Source: CAZBUH01 sp964495095 (GTDB lineage Bacteria > Bacillota > Clostridia > Oscillospirales > Oscillospiraceae). Taken from it: 7,139 nucleotides of DNA. Below the pieces are notes generated by a model, which was not told where the DNA came from, did no database searches, and saw only the letters and a program-made list of their open reading frames with translations. Each line of letters begins with the position of its first letter. Position 1 is the stretch's first letter. The stretch covers positions 1-7,139 of the forward strand of contig CAZBUH010000095.1 of assembly GCA_964495095.1 (NCBI GenBank). The letters are read 5' to 3'. The position numbers were made by a program, and so were the translations under genes. This document shows, in pieces, positions 1 to 6,101 of this stretch.

Positions 1-53
1 CGGGCCGGAGGCGCAGTCAAAAAATTTTTCTCGCATATTTGAAGAGTTTGCGC

Positions 54-59
54 TATAAT
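54..59 (+). promoter_or_regulatory. possible -10 element upstream of pstA
   Basis: A perfect TATAAT hexamer lies 39 bases before the pstA start codon. At 16-18 bases upstream there is only a poor -35 match (for example TCGCAT at 31-36), and there is no TG extension. It may drive pstA-holB-ricT, or it may be chance in an AT-rich stretch inside a larger operon. In many Firmicutes this cluster is co-transcribed with an upstream gene such as tmk, which would lie outside the window. Confidence 0.3.
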
Positions 60-98
60 AAAAATGTATATTTGGGAAATCCCATGGAGGGGTTAAAA

Positions 99-416
99 AT
101 GAAGATGATAATGGCCATACTTAATCACGATGAGGCGGAGAATGTGGCGGCGGCGCTTTCTGCAAACGGGTATGCGTCCACAAGGACGGAGGCCGTGGGC
201 GGATTTTTGAAGAGCCGCAACGAGGTGCTTTTTGTGGGGATAGAGGATATAAAGGTCGATACGGTCGTAAAGCTTATCGGAGAAAATTCCCACGGCAGGG
301 CCCAGGCCGTGCCGGGCGCCGGAGTGACGGAGTCGTTCCGCTCAAAGCCGAAGCAGGTGGATGTGGGCGGCGCTATCGTGTTCGTGCTGGACGTGGATCA
401 GTTTTATAAGCTCTGA
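99..416 (+). CDS. pstA: PstA/DarA-family cyclic-di-AMP receptor (PII-like, DUF970)
   Basis: A 105-residue PII-like signalling protein of the PstA (YaaQ/DarA) family. Characterised members are cytosolic trimers that bind cyclic di-AMP between subunits. It shows the family N-terminus MKMIMAI, the GGFLKS motif at 34-39 followed by N41, VGIED at 46-50, and the C-terminal block VDVGGAIVFVLDVDQF (87-102). B. subtilis DarA is 109 residues, and the small deficit lies in the long loop before the VDVGG block. ATG at 99 was chosen because GGAGGGG (86-92) sits six bases upstream and the family starts exactly there; the in-frame ATG at 84 and TTG at 39 add unconserved residues. Its stop overlaps the holB start (TGATG). 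Compared with the characterised proteins, Arg26 is Ala and the GNTT after GGFLxx reads RNEV, so ligand binding is inferred rather than shown. Confidence 0.9.
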   Translation: MKMIMAILNHDEAENVAAALSANGYASTRTEAVGGFLKSRNEVLFVGIEDIKVDTVVKLIGENSHGRAQAVPGAGVTESFRSKPKQVDVGGAIVFVLDVDQFYKL

Positions 417-1243
417 TGAACCTGGAAAAGATAAAAGGAAATACAGCGCTGAAAAAGCGGCTCCAGGGCCACGAGCTTACCCACGCGTATATTATAAGCG
501 GCTCTTCCGGGGAACAGAGGGAAGCGCTGGCGGGGACGCTGGCCATGGCCATGGTGTGCTCCGGCGTGGGTGAAAAGCCCTGCATGAGATGCCGCGACTG
601 CCGCAAGGCCGGCTCCGGAAACCACCCGGATATCGCCGTTATACAGCGGGAGGGAAAGAGCCGGGAGATAGTCGTGTCCCAGATTCGCGCCCTCTGCGCC
701 GACGCCTCCGTTATGCCCAATGAGGCGGAGAGCAAGGTCTATATCGTAAAGGGCGCTGACGATATGAATACCGAGGCCCAGAACGCCCTTCTCAAGACGT
801 TGGAGGAGCCGCCCGGCAGGGCCGCGATAATACTGACGTCGGAAAACTCCTCCAGGCTCCTGGCCACGGTGCGCTCAAGATGCGTGGAGCTGCATCTTGA
901 GGACGGTCTGGGCGAAGCGGAGGACGACAGGGAGGCCGCTGAGCTTGCGGATAGCTTCATATCCGCCGCCGAGAGCGGCAGCCCAATGGAGGCAGTGGGC
1001 TTTATGGCGGCCTTTGAAAATATAGAAAAACAGACTGCGGCGGATTTTATTGAGCTTGCGGAGGAAAAAGCCGCCGAAAAAATACGGATGGCCCCGGAGC
1101 GGGCCGGGATATATTTTGAGCTTACCGGCATTATAAGGGAGGCCCGCACATACCTGGACCGCGAGGTGGGGACAGGCCATATCGGCGGGATGCTCTGCTC
1201 CAGGCTGCTGAAAAGCATAGACAGAAATGAGGAACTAAATTGA
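416..1243 (+). CDS. holB: DNA polymerase III delta' subunit
   Basis: The delta' clamp-loader subunit, which helps DnaX and delta load the beta sliding clamp onto primed DNA. The 275-residue protein opens with the AAA+ fold typical of delta'. HAYIISGSSG (23-32) is a degenerate P-loop in which the catalytic Lys/Thr are replaced by Arg35 and Glu36, as expected for a subunit that does not hydrolyse ATP. A zinc module uses Cys48, Cys56, Cys59 and Cys62. NALLKTLEEPP (123-133) follows the Walker B-like strand, and TVRSRC (151-156) holds the SRC motif that acts as an arginine finger for the neighbouring DnaX. The protein is shorter than the roughly 330 residues usual for E. coli and B. subtilis HolB; the loss is in the less conserved C-terminal collar domain. 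The start overlaps the pstA stop by one base and has no clear Shine-Dalgarno site, so it is probably translated by coupling. The stop overlaps ricT by four bases. Confidence 0.95.
   Translation: MNLEKIKGNTALKKRLQGHELTHAYIISGSSGEQREALAGTLAMAMVCSGVGEKPCMRCRDCRKAGSGNHPDIAVIQREGKSREIVVSQIRALCADASVMPNEAESKVYIVKGADDMNTEAQNALLKTLEEPPGRAAIILTSENSSRLLATVRSRCVELHLEDGLGEAEDDREAAELADSFISAAESGSPMEAVGFMAAFENIEKQTAADFIELAEEKAAEKIRMAPERAGIYFELTGIIREARTYLDREVGTGHIGGMLCSRLLKSIDRNEELN
1228..1234 (+). promoter_or_regulatory. ribosome binding site fixing the ricT TTG start
   Basis: TGAGGAA lies five bases before TTG at 1240. In the ricT frame the TGA at 1228-1230 is a stop codon, so the gene cannot begin further upstream. 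The conserved RicT N-terminus begins immediately after this TTG, which makes it the only sensible start. Confidence 0.8.
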
Positions 1244-2451
1244 CGGAAGTTGTTAGCGTAAGATTTAAAGACAGGGGCAAGGTGTATTTCTTCGATCCCG
1301 GCGGGAACACGGTGGAAACCGGGGACGACGTTATAGTGGAGACCTCCAAGGGCAACGAGTTCGGCATATGCGCCCAGGGAAACCACGAGGTCAGCGACGA
1401 CAGGGTTATACCGCCTCTGCGCCCGATAGTGAGGGTCGCTACGGATAAGGACAGAGAGCAGGCAGAAAACAACAGGACAAAGGAAAAAGAGGCTATGGCC
1501 ATCTGCCAGCAGAAGATTGAAAAGCACGGCCTGGAGATGAAGCTTGTGGACGCGGAATATAATTTCGACGGCGACAAGGTCATATTCTTCTTCACGTCCG
1601 ACGGCAGAGTGGATTTCCGGGAGCTTGTCAAGGATTTGGCCTCCGTGCTCAAGACCAGGATAGAGCTGCGGCAGATAGGCGTCAGGGACGAGGCGAAGAT
1701 GCTCGGCGGCTTCGGCATATGCGGCAGGCCATTCTGCTGCTCGGAATATCTGGACGATTTCCAGCCCGTGTCTATAAAAATGGCCAAGACCCAGGGCCTT
1801 TCACTTAACCCTACGAAAATTTCCGGCACCTGCGGGCGGCTTATGTGCTGCCTTAAATATGAGCAGGAGGCCTATGAGGACCTTATAAAGCAGGCGCCCA
1901 AGTCCGACGCCTTTGTTGATACCCCGGACGGAAAGGGCTCCGTTACGGACGTAAATCTCCTCCGTGGCACCGCCAGGGTGCGTCTGGAGGGGCAGCTTGA
2001 AAATCCGGTAAAGACCTACCGGATATCCGAGCTGGAGGTTTTAGGCGGAAAAGCGAAGCGGGCCGAGTATCTGGCGGAGCTGGAGGCGGAACGGGAGCAG
2101 AAGGCCCAGCAGCAGGCTGAGCGCCGCCTTAACCGCACGGCGCCGAAAAAAGAGGACGCCCAGAGGCCCCAGGAGCAGCCCAGGAAAAATGAACAGCCCA
2201 GGCATCAGCGCAGGCAGGGCCAGGAGCAGGCCGGGGAGAATCAGGAGCGGCGGCAGGTCCAATCCAGGCCGGGCCAGCCCAAGGCGCAGCCACAGCCTCA
2301 GCAGAGCCGAAACGGGGAGATACACACACAGCCCCAGGGCGGACAGCAGCAGAGCGGCGGCGGGAACCGGCGGCGCCGCTACAATAGCAGGGGCCGCAGG
2401 CCGCAGAACGGTCCTGGCGGCCAGAGCAGCCAGCAAAAGCCGGAGCAGTAA
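1240..2451 (+). CDS. ricT: RicT/YaaT, PSP1-domain Fe-S protein of the Ric complex
   Basis: The homologue of B. subtilis RicT (YaaT), which with RicA and RicF forms an iron-sulphur complex that directs RNase Y in mRNA maturation and affects sporulation, competence and biofilm formation. Residues 1-265 align closely with the whole B. subtilis protein: VRFKDRGKVYFFDPGG (7-22), DGRVDFRELVKDLAS (121-135), RIELRQIGVRDEAKMLGG (140-157), then CG-x3-CC (161-167) and CGRLMCC (198-204). These cysteine clusters are the expected Fe-S ligand region. The 403-residue protein is about 130 longer than the B. subtilis protein because of a tail from about residue 275 that starts as a charged helix and becomes Gln/Arg/Pro/Gly-rich, ending with RRRRYNSRGRR (377-387). 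It begins with TTG, overlaps holB by four bases and is last in the operon, followed by an intrinsic terminator. The core identity is certain; the tail function is unknown. Confidence 0.95.
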   Translation: MTEVVSVRFKDRGKVYFFDPGGNTVETGDDVIVETSKGNEFGICAQGNHEVSDDRVIPPLRPIVRVATDKDREQAENNRTKEKEAMAICQQKIEKHGLEMKLVDAEYNFDGDKVIFFFTSDGRVDFRELVKDLASVLKTRIELRQIGVRDEAKMLGGFGICGRPFCCSEYLDDFQPVSIKMAKTQGLSLNPTKISGTCGRLMCCLKYEQEAYEDLIKQAPKSDAFVDTPDGKGSVTDVNLLRGTARVRLEGQLENPVKTYRISELEVLGGKAKRAEYLAELEAEREQKAQQQAERRLNRTAPKKEDAQRPQEQPRKNEQPRHQRRQGQEQAGENQERRQVQSRPGQPKAQPQPQQSRNGEIHTQPQGGQQQSGGGNRRRRYNSRGRRPQNGPGGQSSQQKPEQ

Positions 2452-2478
2452 GCGTAAAACTTAAAATCGACGTAAAAA

Positions 2479-2512
2479 GCCCGCCGCGCGTATCCTGCGG
2501 CGGGCCTTATTA
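2479..2512 (+). terminator. intrinsic terminator of the pstA-holB-ricT operon
   Basis: GCCCGCCGC (2479-2487) pairs perfectly with GCGGCGGGC (2497-2505) around a nine-base loop. It is preceded by AAAAA and followed by a T-rich CTTATTATT. It lies 27 bases after the ricT stop and separates that operon from the two-component genes. Confidence 0.88.
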
Positions 2513-2527
2513 TTAAGAAAATCTTAA
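2513..2527. repeat. perfect dyad upstream of the response regulator gene
   Basis: TTAAGA, AAA, TCTTAA form a 6-3-6 inverted repeat about 13 bases upstream of the putative -35 hexamer. An octamer GCATAATT also occurs twice nearby (2534-2541 and 2562-2569, 28 bases apart). These could be operator sites for the downstream regulator or another factor, but AT-rich DNA yields such matches by chance. Confidence 0.35.
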
Positions 2528-2539
2528 ACGCTTGCATAA

Positions 2540-2568
2540 TTGCTTTTTAATGCGAAAACAGGCATAAT
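2540..2568 (+). promoter_or_regulatory. candidate sigma-A promoter of the two-component operon
   Basis: TTGCTT (2540-2545) and CATAAT (2563-2568) are separated by 17 bases, matching three of six and five of six consensus positions. Transcription would start near 2575, which is where the AGGAGG ribosome binding site begins. The leader would then be unusually short, which lowers confidence in this exact assignment. Confidence 0.4.
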
Positions 2569-2587
2569 TTCATCAGGAGGCGGGAGA

Positions 2588-3283
2588 ATGTACAACATTT
2601 TGATTTGCGACGACGAGAGGGACATAGTTTCCGCGCTGAAAATATACCTCGCTCCGGAGGGCTACGGCCTATACGAGGCATACGACGGCGCGGGAGCCTT
2701 GGAGGCCGTAAGAGAACAGGAGATACACCTTGTACTGATGGATATTATGATGCCGGGGATGGACGGCATTACGGCCCTTTCAAAAATAAGGGAGGAGAGC
2801 AATGTGCCGGTGATACTCCTGACGGCGAAGAGCGAGGACACAGACAAAGTGCTGGGGCTTAACGTGGGCGCTGACGACTACATTACGAAGCCTTTCAATC
2901 CCGTGGAGGTATTGGCCCGAGTCCGGTCACAGCTCAGGCGGTATATGGAGCTTGGCAGCGGGAAAAAGAAGGCCGGGAAAGTGACGATCGGCGGCATAGA
3001 GCTGAGCGACGCGGAAAAAACCGTCACCCTCGACGGAGAACCCGTGAGCCTCACCCCGACGGAATTTTCCATTCTCCGTCTCCTTATGGAAAATCCGGGC
3101 CGGGTGTTCTCTCCTGCGGAGATATACAGGAGCGTATGGGGCGGGGACCCCTGCGGCTCGGAGAGCACCGTAGCGGTGCACATCCGGCATATTCGTGAAA
3201 AGGTTGAAATAAGCCCCGCCGAGCCGAGGTATTTAAAGGCGGTGTGGGGCCAGGGCTACAAAATTGAGGAGACTTCAAAATGA
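2588..3283 (+). CDS. OmpR/PhoB-family two-component response regulator
   Basis: A 231-residue DNA-binding response regulator. The receiver domain (1-118) has the acidic pair Asp8/Asp9, phosphoacceptor Asp52 within LMDIMMPGMDG, Thr79 and Lys101 within DDYITKPF, so every phosphorylation residue is present. A short linker rich in Lys and Gly (122-131) leads to an OmpR-type winged helix (about 132-227) with the usual SLTPTEFSILRLLMENPGRVFS block, the recognition-helix region STVAVHIRHIREK, and a closing VWGQGYK wing. ATG at 2588 is supported by AGGAGG at 2575-2580 and by the receiver domain beginning at MYNILICDDE; an earlier in-frame TTG at 2540 would add residues foreign to the family. The stop overlaps the downstream kinase start by four bases (ATGA), so the two are almost certainly a cognate pair. 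It resembles VanR-like regulators of Clostridia; target genes cannot be named from the sequence. Confidence 0.93.
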   Translation: MYNILICDDERDIVSALKIYLAPEGYGLYEAYDGAGALEAVREQEIHLVLMDIMMPGMDGITALSKIREESNVPVILLTAKSEDTDKVLGLNVGADDYITKPFNPVEVLARVRSQLRRYMELGSGKKKAGKVTIGGIELSDAEKTVTLDGEPVSLTPTEFSILRLLMENPGRVFSPAEIYRSVWGGDPCGSESTVAVHIRHIREKVEISPAEPRYLKAVWGQGYKIEETSK

Positions 3284-5169
3284 AAAAACTGACCTGCAAT
3301 ATGGGCGTCCGGGTGCTGGCGGCAATACTGGCCGCAGCGTCGCTTTTTGCCGCGGTGCTTTCAGGCGCGGCGGCGCTGGTGCTGCTGGACGAGGGCTTTT
3401 TCTACAGCACAGAGGAAGACATCGTGCGTGACTGTATGATAAAACGTATGTGCGAGGATATGGATTACGCCTGGGATTATTTTCTGGTGCGGGAAAACAG
3501 TTACGGAATAGTAGAGTATTACGAAGAAATTTTTTCTGAGGAAAACACAAATTTTTTCTTTACCGTGACCGATGAAGAGGGCAATGTGGTTTTCAAAAGC
3601 TACGACTGTGACAGATGCATGATGGAAGTGTCCGAGAAGTACAGCATTGCCGACGGGGACGGAACAGTTGAAAACTATACGATTACAGGATATCTCAAGA
3701 CCGACTTTGGCGCAAAAGACGCCTACTGGATGCGGTACAAAACCATACAATTTGCGTACTCGTCGCGCTATGGGTTTGCGGCGGTTTTTGCCGGGAGTTT
3801 CCTGGCGACGGTGCTGCTTATGATATTCCTGGCGTTTGCCGCAGGGAGGAAAAAAGATAAAGAGGGGTACAGCCTCACCTGGTTTGACAGGGTACCGCTG
3901 GATATTTTAACGGCAATTGCCGCTGTGGCGGTGATATTCACCGTATCCCTGTTCGCAGAACCTGTGGGCGTATGGATGCAGGACCCGTTCACAATGGTAC
4001 TGTCCCTGGCGGCGGCGTTTTTGTCGGCGCTTATCCTACAGGCATTTTTTGTCACCGTCTGCGCCAGAATTAAGTGCGGAAAATGGTGGCGGGGTACGGT
4101 GATATGGCTTGTACTGTATCTGGCGGTAAAAATTCTGAGGAAAACAGGCGCCGGGATAAAATTCATCCTGGGCAATATACCGCTCTACTGGAAAACCGCA
4201 GCAGTGGTGCTTATCCTGTTCCTTATAAACCTGGCCATAGCCGTGATAAACTGGTATTCCGGCAGCGGAATGGTATTTGCGCTCTGCATCTGGTGGCTGG
4301 GGCTAATGCTCTTTGCGGCGGTGTGCGTCATAAACATGCAGCAGCTCAAAAAGGGCGGGGAGAAGATAGCCTCCGGCGAGCTGGACTACAAGATAGACAC
4401 GAAGAATATGCTGCCGGAGTTTAAAAAGCACGCGGAAAACCTGAACAACATAAGCGCCGGGCTCCAGAACGCGGTGGAGCAGCAGATGAAAAGCGAGCGG
4501 ATGAAGACGGAGCTTATAACAAACGTGTCCCACGATTTGAAAACGCCGCTCACTTCCATTGTGAACTATGTGGATCTGCTGAAAAAGGAGAATGTGAGCT
4601 CCCCAAAGGCAGCAGAGTACGTGGAGGTGCTGGAACGGCACGCAAACAGGCTGAAAAGGCTGACGGAGGATCTGGTGGAGGCGTCCAAGGCGTCCACCGG
4701 GAATGTGCAGATAAAAATGGAGAAAATGGATTTAGGCGTCCTCATAACCCAGACCGCGGGGGAATTTGAGGAGAAGCTGACTGCGGCGAGCCTTAAGCTT
4801 GTTATCCGGGGCCGGGAGCAGGCGGGCTTTGTGATGGCCGACGGACGGCATTTGTGGCGGGTATTTGAAAACCTTATGAACAACGTGTGCAAATACGCCA
4901 TGGAGGGCACCAGGGTGTACATCGACATAGATAAGACTGCCGGAGGCACCGCGGTGAGCTTTAAAAATGTGTCGAGGGATGAGCTCAACATATCGCCCGA
5001 CGAGCTTACCGAGCGCTTTGTGCGGGGCGATGCATCCCGGAACACAGAGGGCAGCGGCCTTGGCCTCTCAATAGCAAAGAATCTGACGGAGCTTCAGGGC
5101 GGCCGGTTTGAGATAAGCACCGACGGGGATTTATTTAAAGCGTCGGTGGAGCTTGCGCCGGCAGTCTAG
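3280..5169 (+). CDS. polytopic membrane sensor histidine kinase
   Basis: The 629-residue partner of the preceding regulator. An N-terminal membrane helix (about 10-36) is followed by an extracytoplasmic domain (about 37-163) with Cys52, Cys58, Cys110 and Cys113. Membrane segments follow at about 164-188, 207-226, 237-261, 306-324 and 330-352, plus a hydrophobic, possibly membrane-associated stretch at 273-300. A HAMP-like linker (about 352-400) leads to the HisKA helix with phospho-acceptor His418 in SHDLKTPL, the N box NLMNNVCKY (531-539), and the ATP-lid glycines GSGLGLSIAK (591-600). The classical DxGxG G1 box is not present; KNVSRDELN (562-570) stands in its place, a variant I recall from other clostridial kinases of this shape. 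The start is supported by GAGGAG at 3266-3271, eight bases upstream of ATG. The signal it senses is unknown; the many membrane helices suggest a membrane or envelope cue, but this is inference. Confidence 0.93.
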   Translation: MKKLTCNMGVRVLAAILAAASLFAAVLSGAAALVLLDEGFFYSTEEDIVRDCMIKRMCEDMDYAWDYFLVRENSYGIVEYYEEIFSEENTNFFFTVTDEEGNVVFKSYDCDRCMMEVSEKYSIADGDGTVENYTITGYLKTDFGAKDAYWMRYKTIQFAYSSRYGFAAVFAGSFLATVLLMIFLAFAAGRKKDKEGYSLTWFDRVPLDILTAIAAVAVIFTVSLFAEPVGVWMQDPFTMVLSLAAAFLSALILQAFFVTVCARIKCGKWWRGTVIWLVLYLAVKILRKTGAGIKFILGNIPLYWKTAAVVLILFLINLAIAVINWYSGSGMVFALCIWWLGLMLFAAVCVINMQQLKKGGEKIASGELDYKIDTKNMLPEFKKHAENLNNISAGLQNAVEQQMKSERMKTELITNVSHDLKTPLTSIVNYVDLLKKENVSSPKAAEYVEVLERHANRLKRLTEDLVEASKASTGNVQIKMEKMDLGVLITQTAGEFEEKLTAASLKLVIRGREQAGFVMADGRHLWRVFENLMNNVCKYAMEGTRVYIDIDKTAGGTAVSFKNVSRDELNISPDELTERFVRGDASRNTEGSGLGLSIAKNLTELQGGRFEISTDGDLFKASVELAPAV

Positions 5170-5181
5170 CAGTGCTACAAT
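5153..5181 (+). promoter_or_regulatory. candidate promoter at the end of the kinase gene, for tcdA
   Basis: TTGCGC (5153-5158) and TACAAT (5176-5181) are 17 bases apart, and TGC directly before the -10 gives an extended -10 element. It overlaps the last kinase codons. Transcripts from it would run straight into the hairpin at 5198-5221 before reaching the gene, so it is either inactive, an attenuated promoter, or the hairpin is leaky. Confidence 0.35.
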
Positions 5182-5197
5182 AGAAAAAAGTCTTTTT

Positions 5198-5221
5198 AAG
5201 CGGGGGCTTTTGCCCCCGCTT
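5198..5221 (+). terminator. strong hairpin after the histidine kinase gene, probable terminator
   Basis: AAGCGGGGGC (5198-5207) pairs perfectly with GCCCCCGCTT (5212-5221) around a TTTT loop, 28 bases past the kinase stop. The downstream run GAAATTTTG is a weak T tract, so termination may be incomplete. On the minus strand the hairpin is followed by AAAAAGACTTTTTT, but no minus-strand gene needs terminating there. Confidence 0.65.
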
Positions 5222-5253
5222 GAAATTTTGCCGGGAAATACGGAGGGATAGGC

Positions 5254-5973
5254 ATGGACGGGCAGTTTGAGCGCACGGCGCTTCTTTTCGGAGAAAAAGC
5301 GGTGGAAAAGCTGAGAAGGGCGCGGGTAATAATTTTTGGTATAGGCGGTGTCGGAGGCTATGTCACCGAGGCCCTGGCAAGGGCCGGAGTGGGGGCGCTG
5401 GAGCTGGTGGACAGCGACAGGGTGAGCGTGTCAAACATAAACCGGCAGATAATTGCGCTGCACAGCACCGTGGGTATGCTGAAGGTGGACGCGGCGGAAA
5501 TGCGGATACACGATATTTGCCCTGATACGGAGGTGGTAAAGCACAACTGCTTTTACCTGCCGGAGACGGCGGACAGCTTCGATTTTAAAAAATACGACTA
5601 CGTTGTGGACGCCATCGACACCGTGGCGGGAAAGCTGGAGATAGTCCGGCGGGCCTATTTTGAGGGCATACCGGTAATAAGCTCCATGGGCGCAGGGAAT
5701 AAGATGGATCCCACAATGCTCCGGGTGGCGGATATTTACGATACCTCCGTGTGTCCCCTGGCCAGGGTGATGCGCCGGGAGCTTAAAAAAGCGGGCGTGA
5801 AGAAGCTGAAGGTAGTCTATTCCACGGAAACGCCAATTGCGCCCCGGGGCGAAAAGCCGGAGCCGGCTCCGGGCGCACCGCGCCGGGACACGCCCGGCTC
5901 AAACAGCTTTGTGCCGCCGACGGCCGGGCTTATCATAGCGGGGGAAGTGGTTAAGGATATCATGGGAGCTTGA
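5254..5973 (+). CDS. tcdA: tRNA threonylcarbamoyladenosine dehydratase (ThiF/HesA family)
   Basis: A 239-residue E1-like adenylating enzyme. It is best assigned to TcdA (CsdL/YgdL), which uses ATP to cyclise the t6A modification at position 37 of ANN-decoding tRNAs to ct6A. The nucleotide-binding glycine loop is GIGGVGG (29-35), followed by VDSDRVSVSNINRQ (52-65) with the ATP/Mg contact residues, and DAIDT (119-123). The C-terminal block has STETP (190-194), a Pro-rich loop, then PGSNSFVPPTAGLIIAGEVV (214-233), which is typical of TcdA and absent from ThiF or MoeB. There is no partner ubiquitin-like gene (ThiS or MoaD) nearby and no CxxC zinc pairs, which argues against a sulphur-carrier activase. 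ATG at 5254 is preceded by GGAGGG (5242-5247) at six bases. It appears to be a single-gene unit flanked by a hairpin and a long AT-rich gap. The exact reaction rests on family resemblance. Confidence 0.88.
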   Translation: MDGQFERTALLFGEKAVEKLRRARVIIFGIGGVGGYVTEALARAGVGALELVDSDRVSVSNINRQIIALHSTVGMLKVDAAEMRIHDICPDTEVVKHNCFYLPETADSFDFKKYDYVVDAIDTVAGKLEIVRRAYFEGIPVISSMGAGNKMDPTMLRVADIYDTSVCPLARVMRRELKKAGVKKLKVVYSTETPIAPRGEKPEPAPGAPRRDTPGSNSFVPPTAGLIIAGEVVKDIMGA

Positions 5974-6037
5974 TGCGCACTTTCAATTTTGAATGTTTTC
6001 ACCTTATTTTTCGGGTTCATTTATCCATTGCGCCGTA

Positions 6038-6066
6038 TTGACATCTTTAAAATGGAACTTTATAAT
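6038..6066 (+). promoter_or_regulatory. consensus sigma-A promoter of the CoA-transferase gene
   Basis: TTGACA (6038-6043) and TATAAT (6061-6066) are both exact consensus hexamers with the optimal 17-base spacer. Transcription should begin around 6073, giving a leader of about 30 bases that contains AGGAGG (6090-6095), six bases before ATG. The 64 bases between tcdA and this promoter are AT-rich and show no clear intrinsic terminator, only a small TTCAA/TTGAA dyad at 5982-5993. Confidence 0.88.
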
Positions 6067-6101
6067 TTATATGTATGATAAATATTAGCAGGAGGTATAA
6101 T

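Noticed and set aside
1..58. Possible 3' tails of an upstream gene ending at TGA 40-42 or TAA 56-58
   Set aside because: Both frames give under 20 residues inside the window and neither resembles the end of tmk or another expected neighbour that I can recognise.
39..98. Longer pstA reading from TTG at 39 or ATG at 84
   Set aside because: The extra residues are not family-like, and the GGAGGGG site is placed for ATG at 99, where known PstA proteins begin.
739..1829. Two long minus-strand open frames (739-1527 and 1131-1829)
   Set aside because: They lie opposite holB and ricT, whose conserved motifs are unmistakable. The predicted proteins resemble nothing known and look like antisense shadows.
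2041..2464. Extra open frames on both strands across the ricT tail
   Set aside because: The GC-rich Gln/Arg/Pro repeats leave all frames free of stops. The products are low-complexity Ala/Leu/Pro or Arg/Ser strings with no start signal.
5184..5197. A-run/T-run inverted repeat (AAAAAAGTCTTTTT) as a second hairpin after the kinase
   Set aside because: It is AT-only with a three-base loop and sits directly against the stronger GC hairpin; it is better seen as that hairpin's flank.
5982..5993. Small TTCAA-TT-TTGAA dyad after tcdA as a terminator
   Set aside because: The stem is only five AT-rich pairs with a two-base loop and no adjoining T run, so it is too weak to call.
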